Source: Coriaria nepalensis (taxonomy: Eukaryota; Streptophyta; Magnoliopsida; Cucurbitales; Coriariaceae). From it: a DNA stretch of 64,000 bases. The stretch spans positions 689,501-753,500 of the forward strand of contig CP114496.1 of assembly GCA_027186245.1 (NCBI GenBank). Direction: 5' to 3'. The notes below the pieces were generated by a model. The model ran no database searches, was not told the DNA's origin, and was given only the letters and a program-made list of their open reading frames with translations. How positions within the stretch are numbered: position 1 is the stretch's first letter; each line of letters starts with the position of its first letter. This document shows positions 1 through 11,566 of this stretch, in pieces. Made by a program: the position numbers and the translations under genes.

Positions 1-108
1 TGGGTTTCCGGCCTCTTTTCCGCTTGATTTCGACCATTTTTAGAATTTAAGTTACAGGGTATCAGAGATTGTCGGTTGGGGGGGGGGGGGGGGGAGAGTG
101 AAGTATTC

Positions 109-421
109 GCCGGAAAGAGAGAACGAGAGATGAAGGGAATCGCGGGAAGATAGAGTCGAAGAAGCGAGAACGAATATTTTTGGCAGAGGCTCGGGGAGCA
201 AAAAATACCGTACCGAACGAAACCGATAATTTTCGGTCAGCTTATTTAATTAAATCCCCGTTTCAGTCGGTAGTACTCCCCGGAAAAGAGAGAACCAAAA
301 ATGAAGAGATCGCGGGAAGAGAGAAGTCAAAGAAGAATATTCTCAGTAGAGGCCAGCCAGTAAGCAAAAAATATCATACCGAACGTAATCGATCATTTTT
401 ATTCGGTTTATTTAATTAAAT
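109..421. repeat. two-copy degenerate direct repeat, period about 170 bp
   Basis: Unit 1 runs from about 109 to 255 and unit 2 from about 280 to 421. Both share, in the same order, a CCGGAAA-GAGAGAA start, a GATCGCGGGAAGA-like block, a GCAAAAAATA block, an ACCGAACG-AA block and a TTATTTAATTAAAT end. The 111-to-281 offset gives a period of 170 bp. Divergence and small indels suggest an old duplication. An ATG ORF spanning it has no recognisable domain and is not called. Confidence 0.65.
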
Positions 422-1797
422 TTTAATATTCTAATAAATAATTAAAATATTAATTTTTGTTATTAGGATTATAATTATAATTTTAAATTAATTTTTATTT
501 TAGTATTTGTTATATTTATATAAATATGAGAATTTTTATTTAAATAAAATAATTTATAAATTGATATATAATAAATGAATTATTTTTCATATATCTTATA
601 AAAAATTATTTAATTAATTTTATGTTTATTTAGATAATATTAAATCAGTAAATAATGAATTTATTATATATATTTTAATATTATTTTTATTATGATATTA
701 AAATAAAATAAATTATTAAATAATAGAAAATTTATATACATCATAATATTAATATATGTTCATTAATTATATTATGATACAATTAAGTAGAAATAAGAAA
801 AAAAATATTAATATGAAAAATCTTAAAATCAACTAGTTTCAATCGAAACCAACCGATCTAATACTAGATCGATTTTGGTCGATTCTTATAGCCAAATCGG
901 TAAAAATCCAAGTTAGTTGTACTTGTAGTGAATGAGGGGAAGAAGAAGAGGAGGAAAAGGAGAGAAGAGGAGGAGGGAGGAGGCTCGTGAAAGAGAGGAA
1001 AAGGAGAAATGCATTCATGAAAGAGAGATCTTTTTTTAAGGTGTTAAATTTAAAAGAGATTAATATTGATATCCTTTTAACAATGTTACTAGTCCTTATA
1101 GCTCCATATCAGTGCTTTTAATTAAGTTTGAACGATAAATTTGGTCTCTCGATTTAATTTCGGTAATTCTCGATTTAATTCGGACTTTAATTTTCATAAT
1201 GGATGAATTAATATGTGAAATCCAGTCGTAATTCTTGAATTAATATGTGATTAACTTATCATAACTCTCTCTCACTTAAAATGCTATAAATTGGTTTTTT
1301 TTATTTGAAATATTCACAACTAAAAATAACTCATTTCTTCAGAAATCGTTTTTTTGCTAGAGTCCTAAGTTCAATGTGATAGTGTTTAGGTACTAAGAAG
1401 TTCACCAAAATTAACATTAGTGTAATAACTTAATTTGTTATATGTTATATCTTGAAAGACAAATATCAAAACATTATAATATCGAATTGAGAAGATAAAT
1501 CTTATATAGGTTCAGATTTTCATATTCTCGTTTATAATATAATTTGTAAATTTCAATTTTCTTCTTAAGATTTCATATTTTAATATTTTAAATATTTAGT
1601 ATAAACAGGTGTACTTACTAGTGGTTAATATGCTTATTATATATGAATAATTTTACTAACTTAAAATAGATTTAATTTATAAGTAGTAAACATAATTTAT
1701 TTTGAGAGTCACCGTCTGCAAGACACAACACTATTCTGATTTCTGGGACTCAAATTAACTGCTTTGTTACCTTCTCTTCAACTAATCTCATTTTCTA

Positions 1798-1800
<3 letters not shown>

Positions 1801-1852
<52 letters not shown>
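1801..1852. repeat. (AT)n microsatellite
   Basis: An uninterrupted AT dinucleotide run of about 52 bases, roughly 245 bp upstream of the ROP start codon. Confidence 0.95.
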
Positions 1853-1861
<9 letters not shown>

Positions 1862-2095
1862 AAACAAAAATTCAATTTTTCATATACAAATCCAGAAAAG
1901 AAAAGGAGTGAGGAGAATCATGTGATCTGGGTCTTCTTCTCTGATACTCTATCTTGCCCTTGTTTTCTGAATCGAGAAAAAATCCCATCATAACCTTCTT
2001 TCTTCAAGAACGCGATAATCTCCTTTTTTGGGGTTCTTTCTCCATTATTTTTTTTGTCATTTTGTGAGCTTGTTTTGTTGTTGTTTTTTTCTTCA

Positions 2096-4445
2096 ATGGC
2101 GTCGAATGCGTCAAGATTCATCAAGTGTGTGACGATTGGAGATGGAGCTGTGGGCAAGACCTGTATGCTTATTTGCTACACTAGTAACAAGTTCCCCACT
2201 GTAATTTACTTCTTCTTCTCCATCTAGCTAGCTAGTTAGCTAGTAGTAGTTGACCTCTTTCTTTGGTTTTTTTTTTTTAAATTCCATATTCTACTCTCGC
2301 TAGCTAGCTGCTTCTTGATACTTGCTTTTGGGTTTTCTTGTACTAATATATATATTTTTTGTTTAATTCGTTTTTTTTTTCTTTTTTCTTTTTTTTTACA
2401 TTATTTTGTATATACGTATCCATGTGTCTGCTACATCTTGACTTTTTCTTCCGTGATTTCACTTTTTTTTTTCTCTTCTTGCAGTTTTCTTATCATTTAT
2501 GTCTGCCATTTTCAGCTTTGCTCTCTATTTCACCAGCTTTCTTCTCTGGGTTTCCCCTTTAAAACGTTTTTAACATTGTTGTATCAATCATTCTGTGGCT
2601 GAGAAAATAGTGAATTTCTTATGCTTGATTTTTGTTTTGTTGTCAGGATTACATACCAACAGTGTTTGATAATTTCAGTGCAAATGTGGTAGTTGAAGGT
2701 ATCACTGTCAATTTAGGCCTTTGGGATACAGCAGGTAAAGATATGATCTTTATTATTATTATTATTATTACTTTTTTTTTTTTACTTTCGTTTTGAAATT
2801 CAATTGGGTTTGCAGAAACTGAAGTTAGGGTAAACTGCAATTTAGGACTGTTTTGATAAATTGGGGTTTTGAAGCTTCAGTTAGGTTCTTCAAAACCAAA
2901 TTGGAGCCTTAAACCGGTTTCCAGATGCAAGCTCCGCTTAGCTTCAACTGGGCATGACTGTAATGTTGTAGTTTTAATTTAGAATACCATTTGTTTTTAG
3001 GTCAGGAAGATTACAATAGATTAAGGCCATTGAGTTACAGAGGAGCGGACGTATTTGTCATAACTTTCTCCTTAATCAGCCGTGCAAGTTATGAGAATGT
3101 CCTCAAAAAGGTGCACATAAAAAAAAAAAAATAAAGTCTTCTTATTAACATCTGCATATTTGAGAGATCCACATTCTTTATGTCTTAATTATTATTGATA
3201 TTGTTGCAGTGGATCCCTGAACTTCAACACCATGCTTCTGGCGTCCCTTTTGTGCTTGTTGGCACCAAATTAGGTCTCACTCGACACTCGTATATACCTT
3301 TTCGAAACATTTTAGGCATTTAGACACTTAGCTGTAATTAAATTTACTTCTCTTAGTAGTAGCTGTCTTATATTTACCGCTAAACTGAACCATATGGATT
3401 TGTCCTTCATGCATTGTTTACTTTGCACTAAGGAGACTCCAATCTGAGTATTGGTTTGATGATTACAGCTTTTACTCTTCCATCATCTGGATCATCTTTA
3501 CATGTCTTAAACTTCTTTTTTGGACTTTTAAATTTTAAAGGTATTGTTGTTGATACTGATATATAGATCTGCGTGAGGATAAGCACTATTTGGCCAATCA
3601 TCCTGGATTGGTTCCTGTAACCACTACACAGGTCTGTGTGTAGTTCTGTTTGAAGAAATCACATTTTTCTTTAACTTCTCCATCGTAAGAGTTTATGGTG
3701 CATCTTAGTGATTACGGTTCTTTTATATAAACAAGGGGGAGGAGCTCCGTAAACAGATCGGCGCTGCATATTACATTGAATGCAGCTCCAAAACCCAGCA
3801 GGTATGTTTTCGAAATCATGATCATCAAACTGATAAAATCTCAAATGGATTATTCAAAATGCAGCAATTTTTTTTGGGGGGGGGGGGGGGGGGGGGGTTT
3901 GCAGAATGTGAAAGCGGTGTTTGATGCTGCAATCAGGGTGGTGATCAAGCCACCACAAAAGCAGAAGCAGAAGGAGAAGAAGACAAAGAAGAAGAAAGAG
4001 ACAAGAAGTGGATGTCTACTGTAAGTATGCCTTCCCTCGTCGAGTTTCTTTCTCTATCAAAATGGCTATTAACTTTAATTATCTGTTTCTCATATGGTGA
4101 TGAAGATGTCATGAAATATAGCAAACTTTTTAATTACATTTTGTCGAAAGTTAAATCCGTCAAAGGCCGAATCCCGATCTTTAAACTCTATTAATTTTCC
4201 AAATTTTTCGGCTGCGGCTTTTCCCAATGTCAACAATACAATGTGGGTCCTGAGTATCTAGACAAAGATTCTGTGGGTCCTGAGTAGATTCTTCTGTTAG
4301 TTATATTATGTGGGAAAGCTAGATTCGATGAGCCCGAATCAGATTTTGAGGTCAAACTTGCATTTGTACAAGATTAATATTAGAAAAAAAAACTCTTGCT
4401 GCTTAAATCTGCAGAAATCTACTGTGTGGAAGGGAATCACACTGA
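2096..4445 (+). CDS. ROP10: Type II ROP/RAC small GTPase (ROP9/ROP10-like)
   Basis: Plant Rho-family GTPase, a membrane-associated switch in polarity and hormone signalling. Eight exons: 2096-2200, 2647-2734, 3001-3110, 3210-3273, 3567-3631, 3736-3801, 3905-4020, 4415-4445; the joins are in frame and give 214 residues. Visible motifs: P-loop GDGAVGKT (15-22), effector loop around T40, DTAGQ (62-66), TKLD (120-123), SSK (161-163), then a lysine-rich tail (about 180-198). There is no CaaX box. The last intron, with a GTAAGT donor at 4021, falls inside the tail; splicing creates the GC-CG box GCLLNLLCG (Cys203, Cys209) that marks type II ROPs, which are S-acylated rather than prenylated. Reading through the intron hits a stop at 4022-4024, so a single-frame reading would truncate the protein. 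The ending CGRESH resembles what I recall of Arabidopsis ROP10; the exact paralogue is inference. A 22-base G run lies just upstream of the exon 7 acceptor. Confidence 0.95.
3876..3897 (+). repeat. poly(G) run in ROP intron 6
   Basis: Twenty-two consecutive G residues sit just before the TTTGCAG acceptor of exon 7, where a pyrimidine tract would be expected. The exact length may be affected by sequencing or assembly. Confidence 0.9.
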
Positions 4446-6864
4446 TCCAAGTGGACAATATATCTTCTCAATGCCCTTTATGTAATCAATGAAGAAGAAG
4501 CTGCTCGTTTCTGTCGAGCTCTCACAGTTATCACTGAAGAATACTGTTAATATGATTATATTTTGTAGGTCTAAAACGTTAATATTAAACAGTAAAACTA
4601 TTATTTAATAATATGCTTCTTTTTTCTTTTTCTTTTTTCAACTTCAATTCCTCAAAGAAATTTAGTTAAAAACTTTAGCTAATCGGATATTAATTATTTT
4701 ATTTATATGTATCCTAAAATAATCAAAAAAGAACTTTAGACCCAAAAAAACATTATATTTTATAGGGTTTTTTTTTTTCCGATTAAATTTATAATTAACT
4801 TCAAAATGTATTAATATATGAAATTAAATATTTATACGCCGTTAGATTAATGATGTAAAAATTTTAGCTTAGGAAGAAGGAATATAGTTTCTCAACTTTC
4901 AAAACAAGATAAATTTTTTGACTAGCCGAGTATCATAAGAGACTAATAGTTATGACATAATTTTTTATTTACTCGACGGGTTGATGAGATTTTCGAACCA
5001 TCGAGTAAATTATAAATTTTGATACTCGACGGGTCGAATGTTCCATCGACCAATCGAGTAGAGCTTTCGATCCATTGAGTAATCATGATTTTTAGTTTAC
5101 TCGACTGGTCGATGGAGCTTTCGATCCGTCGAGTATCATGATTTCTAATTTAATCAATGGGTCGAAAACCTTTGACCTCATCGACTCGTAGAGGAAATTA
5201 GCATACCTTGTGATATTTTTTTCCAATTTTGTCATTTTTGAAGACTTATAATTTAGTATATTATTAATAAAGAGTTAGTCAAATAAATAATTTTTATTGT
5301 AATTTATAATGATATATAATTTCGTCAAAAAAATCTCTTAGCCTAAAAAAGAAAAAATAGAACTTACAATAAAATTTTAAAAATACGGAAAAAAAAATAT
5401 ATTATAATTTCAAATAGAAATTTAATTATTTTCTACCTCATAATTAAGAGCTATAGCAAGATGGTACCATGAGGACTGCCTACAAATTAGTCTGTAATCC
5501 GTTTTAAAAATATGTCGGGTCGGACTAGCTTATAAATAAAAAGTTTTGAGTCCGACTCATTTTCATATATAGACCAAATTGAGCCCATACCCATATACAA
5601 AAGATGTGTGCACGCAGCGGCCGGTACAGGCCGGACTTTATCGAGCCGGCGCCCATATTAACACCTCTGCCCAAAACCGACGGACAAACAAGTTAAAAAA
5701 AGTAATATTCTCTCCTTTTTTGTAATGGAAAGAGCACATGAAAAAAGAAGGACGAAGGAAGAGTCAAGAGGTGAAGTTGTGGGCCTCACAAAGAGGTGAA
5801 GCACAGAAAATAAAAAAGGTACTTAAAAAAAGGCAAAAATTATATGTAAAGTTGTGGGCCTCACAAAAATATAAAACATGATAATTAATGTAAGATGCTT
5901 GATTCTAAATTGAAAAAGTTGATTAGAATCCAATAGATGTGAAGTTTGAAATTTATCCACTACATAATACATAATGATTATTATGTCATAAAATAGTTTC
6001 CTACTCTTAAATTTTTAGTTTACCATAATATTGAATTTAAAAAGTTTATATTTTTCTTGAAATTTTTTTTTAATTTAATCTAATAATAATTATTATATAT
6101 ATAAATTTTTTACTGGATTGAAACACGAACTAGATTTACTAAAAAATATATTTTTATAATTGTGAAAAATGAAAATTATTTTTTATTTTTATTTCTTTTA
6201 TATAATTATTTTACTGAAATGACATGTTGAATTGGCATGCATATGTAACCATCAATTTAGTAATAATTAATATTCTAGTTGGATGTTAATCATAGTTTTT
6301 ATAGAGTTGTAGGTGTTAAAAAAGGTTATTGAAACTTATGAGTATAATAAGTAATTTTAGTGAAGTTTAGGGTATTAGTGGCTTACTCCTTTTAGGCTCT
6401 TACCACCTTTTTTCATGTTAGAGAGAGGGAGAGTGCGAGGAGTCAGGAGAGATACAAGTTGGAAAGAGAAGAGAGAGAGTGTGTGTGTGTGCGCGAAAGT
6501 GGAGGAGAAAGACTGGAAAAAAGAGTGAGAAATTTTTTCTTCTGCAGCTAACACACACTTTTGGAATCCCCTTGCTTTTTCTATTTCTATCTTCAGCTCA
6601 GCTCTAACCATTTCTATCTTCAGTCTCGTCTTTATCATTTTTCTTCTTTTCCTCTAACTACATTACTGCCGAGTTTGATCTTCTGACTTACCTTTTTTTT
6701 TTTTTTTAGCTCATTTTTAGTTGATTTTTTCAAGAGATTTGGGATCTGGGCAATGCTTACTTTAAGCTCGTTTGACAGGTTTTGAACTTAGTTTCTTCTT
6801 TTTTATTTCCCTTTTGAGTGAGAAACAGAGGGGGTTTAGGGGAGAAGAGAGTTGCAAAAAAATC
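4446..6864. other. Intergenic region between ROP and NAT genes
   Basis: No gene recognised. It begins with the ROP 3' UTR. At 4971-5190 there is a cluster of TCGA-centred short repeats (separate entry). At about 5605-5655 there is a small GC-rich island. A GTTGTGGGCCTCACAAA block occurs twice, near 5776 and 5853. The last 450 bases form the probable NAT promoter and leader, with purine and GT-rich microsatellite sequence at 6420-6495. Confidence 0.6.
4971..5190. repeat. cluster of TCGA-centred short repeats
   Basis: Motifs of the type ACTCGACGGGTCGA, CATCGACCAATCGAGT and CTCGACTGGTCGATGG recur in both orientations, alternating with AT-rich spacers containing ATCATGATTT. The pattern is partly palindromic. 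A related pattern is seen at 26760-27330 beside transposon-derived sequence, so this is probably a repeat-element fragment. Confidence 0.5.
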
Positions 6865-9800
6865 ATGGCAGGAGGTGGCGGCGGCGGTGCAGCACCCAAG
6901 GCGGAGGAGCCACAGGCGCATCCTCCTAAGGACCAACTACCCCACATTTCTTACTGCATTACTAGTCCTCCTCCATGGCGTGAGTATCTCTCTTTCTTGT
7001 CCATTTTTTGTGCTCTTTATGTATTTATTTTCATATTTTCTGTGTTTTGAGAAGAAATCCTACTCAAAATATTCAAATAATGTCTGAATGTGTTTTGATT
7101 ATTCATGGAGTTTTGTCTTTTTGCCTTTTTTTTTTCTTTCTCTTTTTGTTCCGAAATAGGTAAGTTTTGCTATGAGAAGTTATTGTGGGTTTCTGGATAC
7201 GTTCTCTCTGTATTTAGAGCCTTAAAGGCTCTCTAGATTCTCTCTTTCAATTTATGGTTGATGACACTTATTGAAAAATAAAGTAGAACTCTACTTTTTA
7301 TTTCAGTGAAAGGTGGATTTATTACAAGCCTTCAAAAAATAAAAAATTAAATTAAAAATAAAAAAATCATTTATAGGTAATTTATTATTATTTTTCCGAA
7401 ATGAAGTTCTCCATAATGGATTTTGAATAAGTTGTGTCAAAATGGGTTTTAAATGGATATGCACTTGCCTAAGCATTTGTGAACAAAATAGATCATATGT
7501 TTAAATTGGATTCAAACTGGAGTTGGGAAAACGCTTATAAGGAGCTTGAAATTTTTTGAAGTTAGTGCTCTTCTAATTTGAGTTTTGTAGCTTCATTACT
7601 GATTTCATTTCTAATCAACCCTTGTATTAAATCTTTTGAGGGTTGTTTGTTACTTGTTGGCAGCTGAAGCTGTACTTCTTGGTTTCCAACATTATCTTGT
7701 AATGCTCGGCACAACCGTTCTTATCCCATCTGCGCTCGTTCCTCAAATGGGAGGTGGAAATGTAATGTCCCAATGAACACTAAACTAAATATCAGCTCCT
7801 TTTTTTTTTTTTTTTTCTTTAATGTTCAATTATGAGAATCATTAGATGATAACACATATTACCAATTCTCATGTAGGAGGAGAAGGCAAAGGTGATCCAG
7901 ACCCTACTCTTTGTTGCTGGCTTGAACACACTTCTACAATCTTTGTTTGGGACTCGCTTGCCTGCTGTGATTGGAGGATCATATACCTTTGTCCCCACCA
8001 CCATTTCTATTATCCTTGCCAGTCGCTTCAGTGATGGATCAGACCCTATAGAGGTTTTTTATATATATATATATTTTTTTATTTTTTTTATATTTTTTTA
8101 TATTTTTTATATATTTTTTTCCCTAATACCAACCTTATCCTCTACCATTGAACAAGTTTGGTTTTAGCATTTCCCTAAACTGAACTATGAAAATTTGGAT
8201 TTTGGATATGTTGTGTGGCGAATTCATTTAAAAAATATATGAACTTGGCCTTACCTTTGAGAAAACCTACATAAATAGTATGTATAATTTTTCAAACTAG
8301 AGTTTTGGAATAACCTAACTTGGAATGTATGATTTGTGTGATCTAATGCAAGAAGCATTGAGTATTTGTAATGTTGTGAGAGATTAAGGACTTGTGACTT
8401 TCATTCTAATGACTTTTTTTTTAATGTGTATATCAGAAATTTAAGAAGACAATGAGGGCAATCCAGGGTGCTCTACTCATTGCTTCAACACTTCAGATCG
8501 TCCTTGGCTTTAGCGGCTTATGGCGTAATGTTGCAAGGTTGATTCATATTTTTCATGTTTCCTGTTAAAAACAGAAATATATTTTACTGAACTTTTTTTT
8601 TTTACTCTAGTTTAATTTAAATTATTTTCTTAAATAGGTTCTTGAGTCCACTTTCAGTTGTTCCTTTGGTCGCTCTAGTCGGTTTTGGGCTCTATGAATT
8701 GGGTTTCCCAGGGGTAAGTCTTCTCTTACAATAATTTGCTACAAAAATATGCATATACATATGAAATCATGTCATCACACTATCTAGACTTTTAATAGTT
8801 TTAGTTTTGGGTTAAATGTTTTAGGTAGCAAAGTGCATTGAGATTGGACTTCCAGAGCTTATCTTTCTAGTCTTCGTTTCACAGGTAAACCGAAAAAATG
8901 ATCGATTTCTATGTGTTTCCAAATCTAATAGAGCATTTGTAATTCTTCATAGGCTCTGTTTCGTTAACAAGAAGATGCTTCTTCTTCTTGAGTGCAGTAT
9001 ATGCCTCATGTGATTAAATCGGGGAAACATATCTTTGACCGTTTTGCTGTCATTTTCACCATTGTGATTGTGTGGATTTATGCTCACCTTCTTACTGTGG
9101 GTGGGGCCTATAATCATGTGGGACCCACCACAAAATCGAGCTGCCGCACAGACCGTGCTGGACTTATTGATGCTGCTCCATGGTAATGTCCTTTAAGAGT
9201 GTCCAACCTTCATTTCATTCCTAATTTTCCAAAAAATATATCTAATTGAAGCAAGAAGCTGGAATGTATTTGATAAAATTAATGAAGGTCGAAAAATTTG
9301 AAGGCATTGGTGTTTCTGGAAAGGCAACTTATTATTATTTTTTTCTTACAGAAAGTTTGAAATTTTACAGGATAAGAGTTCCATATCCCTTTCAATGGGG
9401 GGCACCTTCATTTGATGCTGGAGAGGCCTTTGCCATGATGATGGCTTCTTTTGTTGCACTTGTAGAGGTTGTTTTCATTTCTGTAATCATGCTCCAAAGT
9501 CCAAAACTTATGCAATAGACTTCATTTGGTTTATGTTCGTAACTGCCCCCGGTTTGAGATTAAAATATAGTTTGGACCCACAAAACCAACTAAATACACT
9601 TGCTCAGAGTCCACAAAATCTTGTCTAGATTTCAGCTCATTTGAATTCTACTTTCAATCACATTTACCCAATATAATGCTTATAGAGTCTGAATCCTATC
9701 TTTCTAGATTTTTTAATTTTTTAATTTGTCTGAGAATATTATTTTTCAGTCCTCTGGAGCTTTTATTGCCGTGGCAAGATATGCAAGTGCAACTCCGTTA

Positions 9801-11034
9801 CCGCCTTCCATTCTAAGCCGTGGTGTTGGTTGGCAGGTAATGTAAAAATTGGCTTATGTGATTATAATGTTTCCGAGCTATAACCGATTCTTCTTTTCTC
9901 AGGGAGTTGGTATTTTGATTTCTGCCGTATTCGGAACCGTAAATGGATCCTCAGTATCTATGTAAGACCCTTGTTACTCCTATTTGAGTTACTTATCCAT
10001 GACTATAAAAAGGATCATTAATCGGTTTCTACTTTCTGTGAATAGAGAAAATGCCGGTCTTTTGGCCTTAACCCGTGTTGGCAGTCGAAGAGTTGTCCAA
10101 ATCTCAGCTGGGTTTATGATTTTCTTCTCCATTCTTGGTAATTCATTCAAAGCATTTTTTTTTTCTGTCTTTTTTATTAATGGGAAATGAATTTACCAAA
10201 TCAATCTTTCTTTGTTGTTATCATTATGCAGGGAAATTTGGAGCTGTCTTTGCCTCTATCCCGGCCCCAATTGTTGCTGCTCTGTACTGTCTTTTCTTTG
10301 CTTATGTCGGTAGGTGGTTCTGGATTTTTTTTTTTTACACTTCTAAGTTCTAATTAAGATTGTAATCTATCCAGCCGCATAAATCCAATTGCTACGATCA
10401 AACTAACATCAACTTTGGACAATTCAAAACTTTTTTTTCTTCTGATGGGGCCATCTTCTTAGTCGGAAGAGTCTACTGCGTGAACAGTGTAGAATTCCTT
10501 GGGTATACTATATCATTCTTTTTCGTAATTATTTTTTAGGGGTGGGTGGTGTTAGCCTCCTTCAATTCTGCAACCTCAACAGCTTCCGAACAAAGTTCAT
10601 ACTAGGCTTCTCCTTCTTCATGGGCTTGTCAATCCCGCAGTACTTCAACGAGTACACTGTAATCCATGGATATGGCCCGGTCCATACCGGATCAAGATGG
10701 GTAAGTAATCTACCTACTAGTACTACCAAGTTGTTTTTCTTAATTAATTTAGTTTTTTTGCTAGTTCCAAGTGTTCCAAGTTTAGTAATCTCTTTTTATC
10801 TTTTTTTTCTGGCAGTTTAATGATTTAATCAACGTGCCGTTTTCATCAAAAGCATTTGTAGCGGGCTGTTTAGCATATTTTCTGGATAATACACTTCACC
10901 GGAAAGATAGTGGGGTCCGGAAAGATAGGGGAAAGCAATGGTGGGACAAGTTCCGGTCCTTCAAGGGCGATACTAGAAGCGAGGAGTTTTATTCCTTGCC
11001 TTTTAATCTGAACAAGTATTTCCCTTCTGTCTGA
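6865..11034 (+). CDS. NAT6: Nucleobase-ascorbate transporter (NAT/NCS2 family), NAT6-like
   Basis: Integral membrane carrier of the NCS2/NAT family (purines, uracil, or ascorbate in animals); probably in the plasma membrane. Fourteen exons: 6865-6979, 7664-7761, 7877-8053, 8437-8537, 8638-8713, 8825-8884, 8998-9182, 9371-9467, 9750-9836, 9903-9961, 10046-10137, 10232-10309, 10540-10700, 10816-11034; all joins keep frame, giving 534 residues, the usual plant NAT length. Seen: Gly-rich N-terminus, first membrane segment with the conserved QH pair (47-48), repeated hydrophobic segments, and the NAT signature ENAGLLALTR (353-362). The C-terminus ends in the conserved FNLNKYFPSV tail. Substrate cannot be read from sequence; plant members tested so far mainly move nucleobases. 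NAT6 assignment rests on remembered similarity, so a close paralogue is possible. Intron splice sites look normal and no break is seen. Confidence 0.95.
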
Positions 11035-11194
11035 TAAAATTGTTCAAAACAAAAAAGAAGAAATCAGATTTTAAAACCAAATTTTTCTTCTTCCTAGTAC
11101 TATACATTTGAACATTAGTTAATTACATGAAGTGGCTATGTATAAGATTATATAGGTTGTAAGTGAACTTGAAACTGATTTTGTCAGCTAATGT

Positions 11195-11535
11195 CCTTTT
11201 TGTCTCACCTTCTTTGGCTCGGGTGTGCGGAAACCCTCCTGTTTGGCTAAAGCGTAGCTCCATTGTCAATTTATTAGGCTGACCTGGAATGAGGGCATGG
11301 CTGAGCCCAGGTCGGCCTCTTCTCTCGGTAATCCCTTCTCCAACCTTAACCCCTACCTTCTTTTCGAAAAGTTCTCCCCGCTAGTTAAACAGATTTAGGA
11401 AAGATTTCTGGCAGAATCCCTGGGCTTGTTTGTTGCTTGGTGTGTTTTCTGGCGTGCCTGATTGGGCCTCGCCTTTGAGTGTTTGTTTCCTTATTGGATT
11501 TTAGGTGTTGGGCTTAAAGTCCTACTGCTAGTAAA

Positions 11536-11552
<17 letters not shown>
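11195..11552 (+). mobile_element. candidate non-LTR retroposon fragment ending in poly(A)
   Basis: This block is clearly richer in G and C than both flanks and ends abruptly in about 21 A residues followed by an (AT)n tract. That shape fits a SINE or a 5'-truncated LINE. I could not find convincing RNA polymerase III A and B boxes, a coding remnant or a clear target-site duplication, so the class is open. It could also be the distal NAT 3' UTR. Confidence 0.3.

Positions 11553-11566
<14 letters not shown>

Larger units (their letters stand above)
1..2095. other. 5' flank of the ROP gene: intergenic, AT-rich
   Basis: No convincing gene. The first 420 bases are GC-richer and hold a degenerate direct repeat (listed separately) and a 17-base G run at 78-94. 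From 420 to about 830 the sequence is almost pure A/T. Around 905-1020 there is a purine-rich (GA) stretch. The last 300 bases before 2096 are the likely promoter and 5' leader of the ROP gene; no clear TATA position could be separated from the general AT background. Confidence 0.6.

Noticed and set aside
180..419. 79-codon ORF at the window start
   Set aside because: It lies over the degenerate direct repeat; composition is charged and repetitive with no domain or gene context.
3776..4024. ROP ending at the in-frame stop after GCLL
   Set aside because: A perfect GTAAGT donor precedes the stop, and splicing to 4415 restores a full type II GC-CG box.
6762..6947. Minus-strand ORF over NAT exon 1
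   Set aside because: Shadow of the Gly-rich NAT N-terminus on the other strand.
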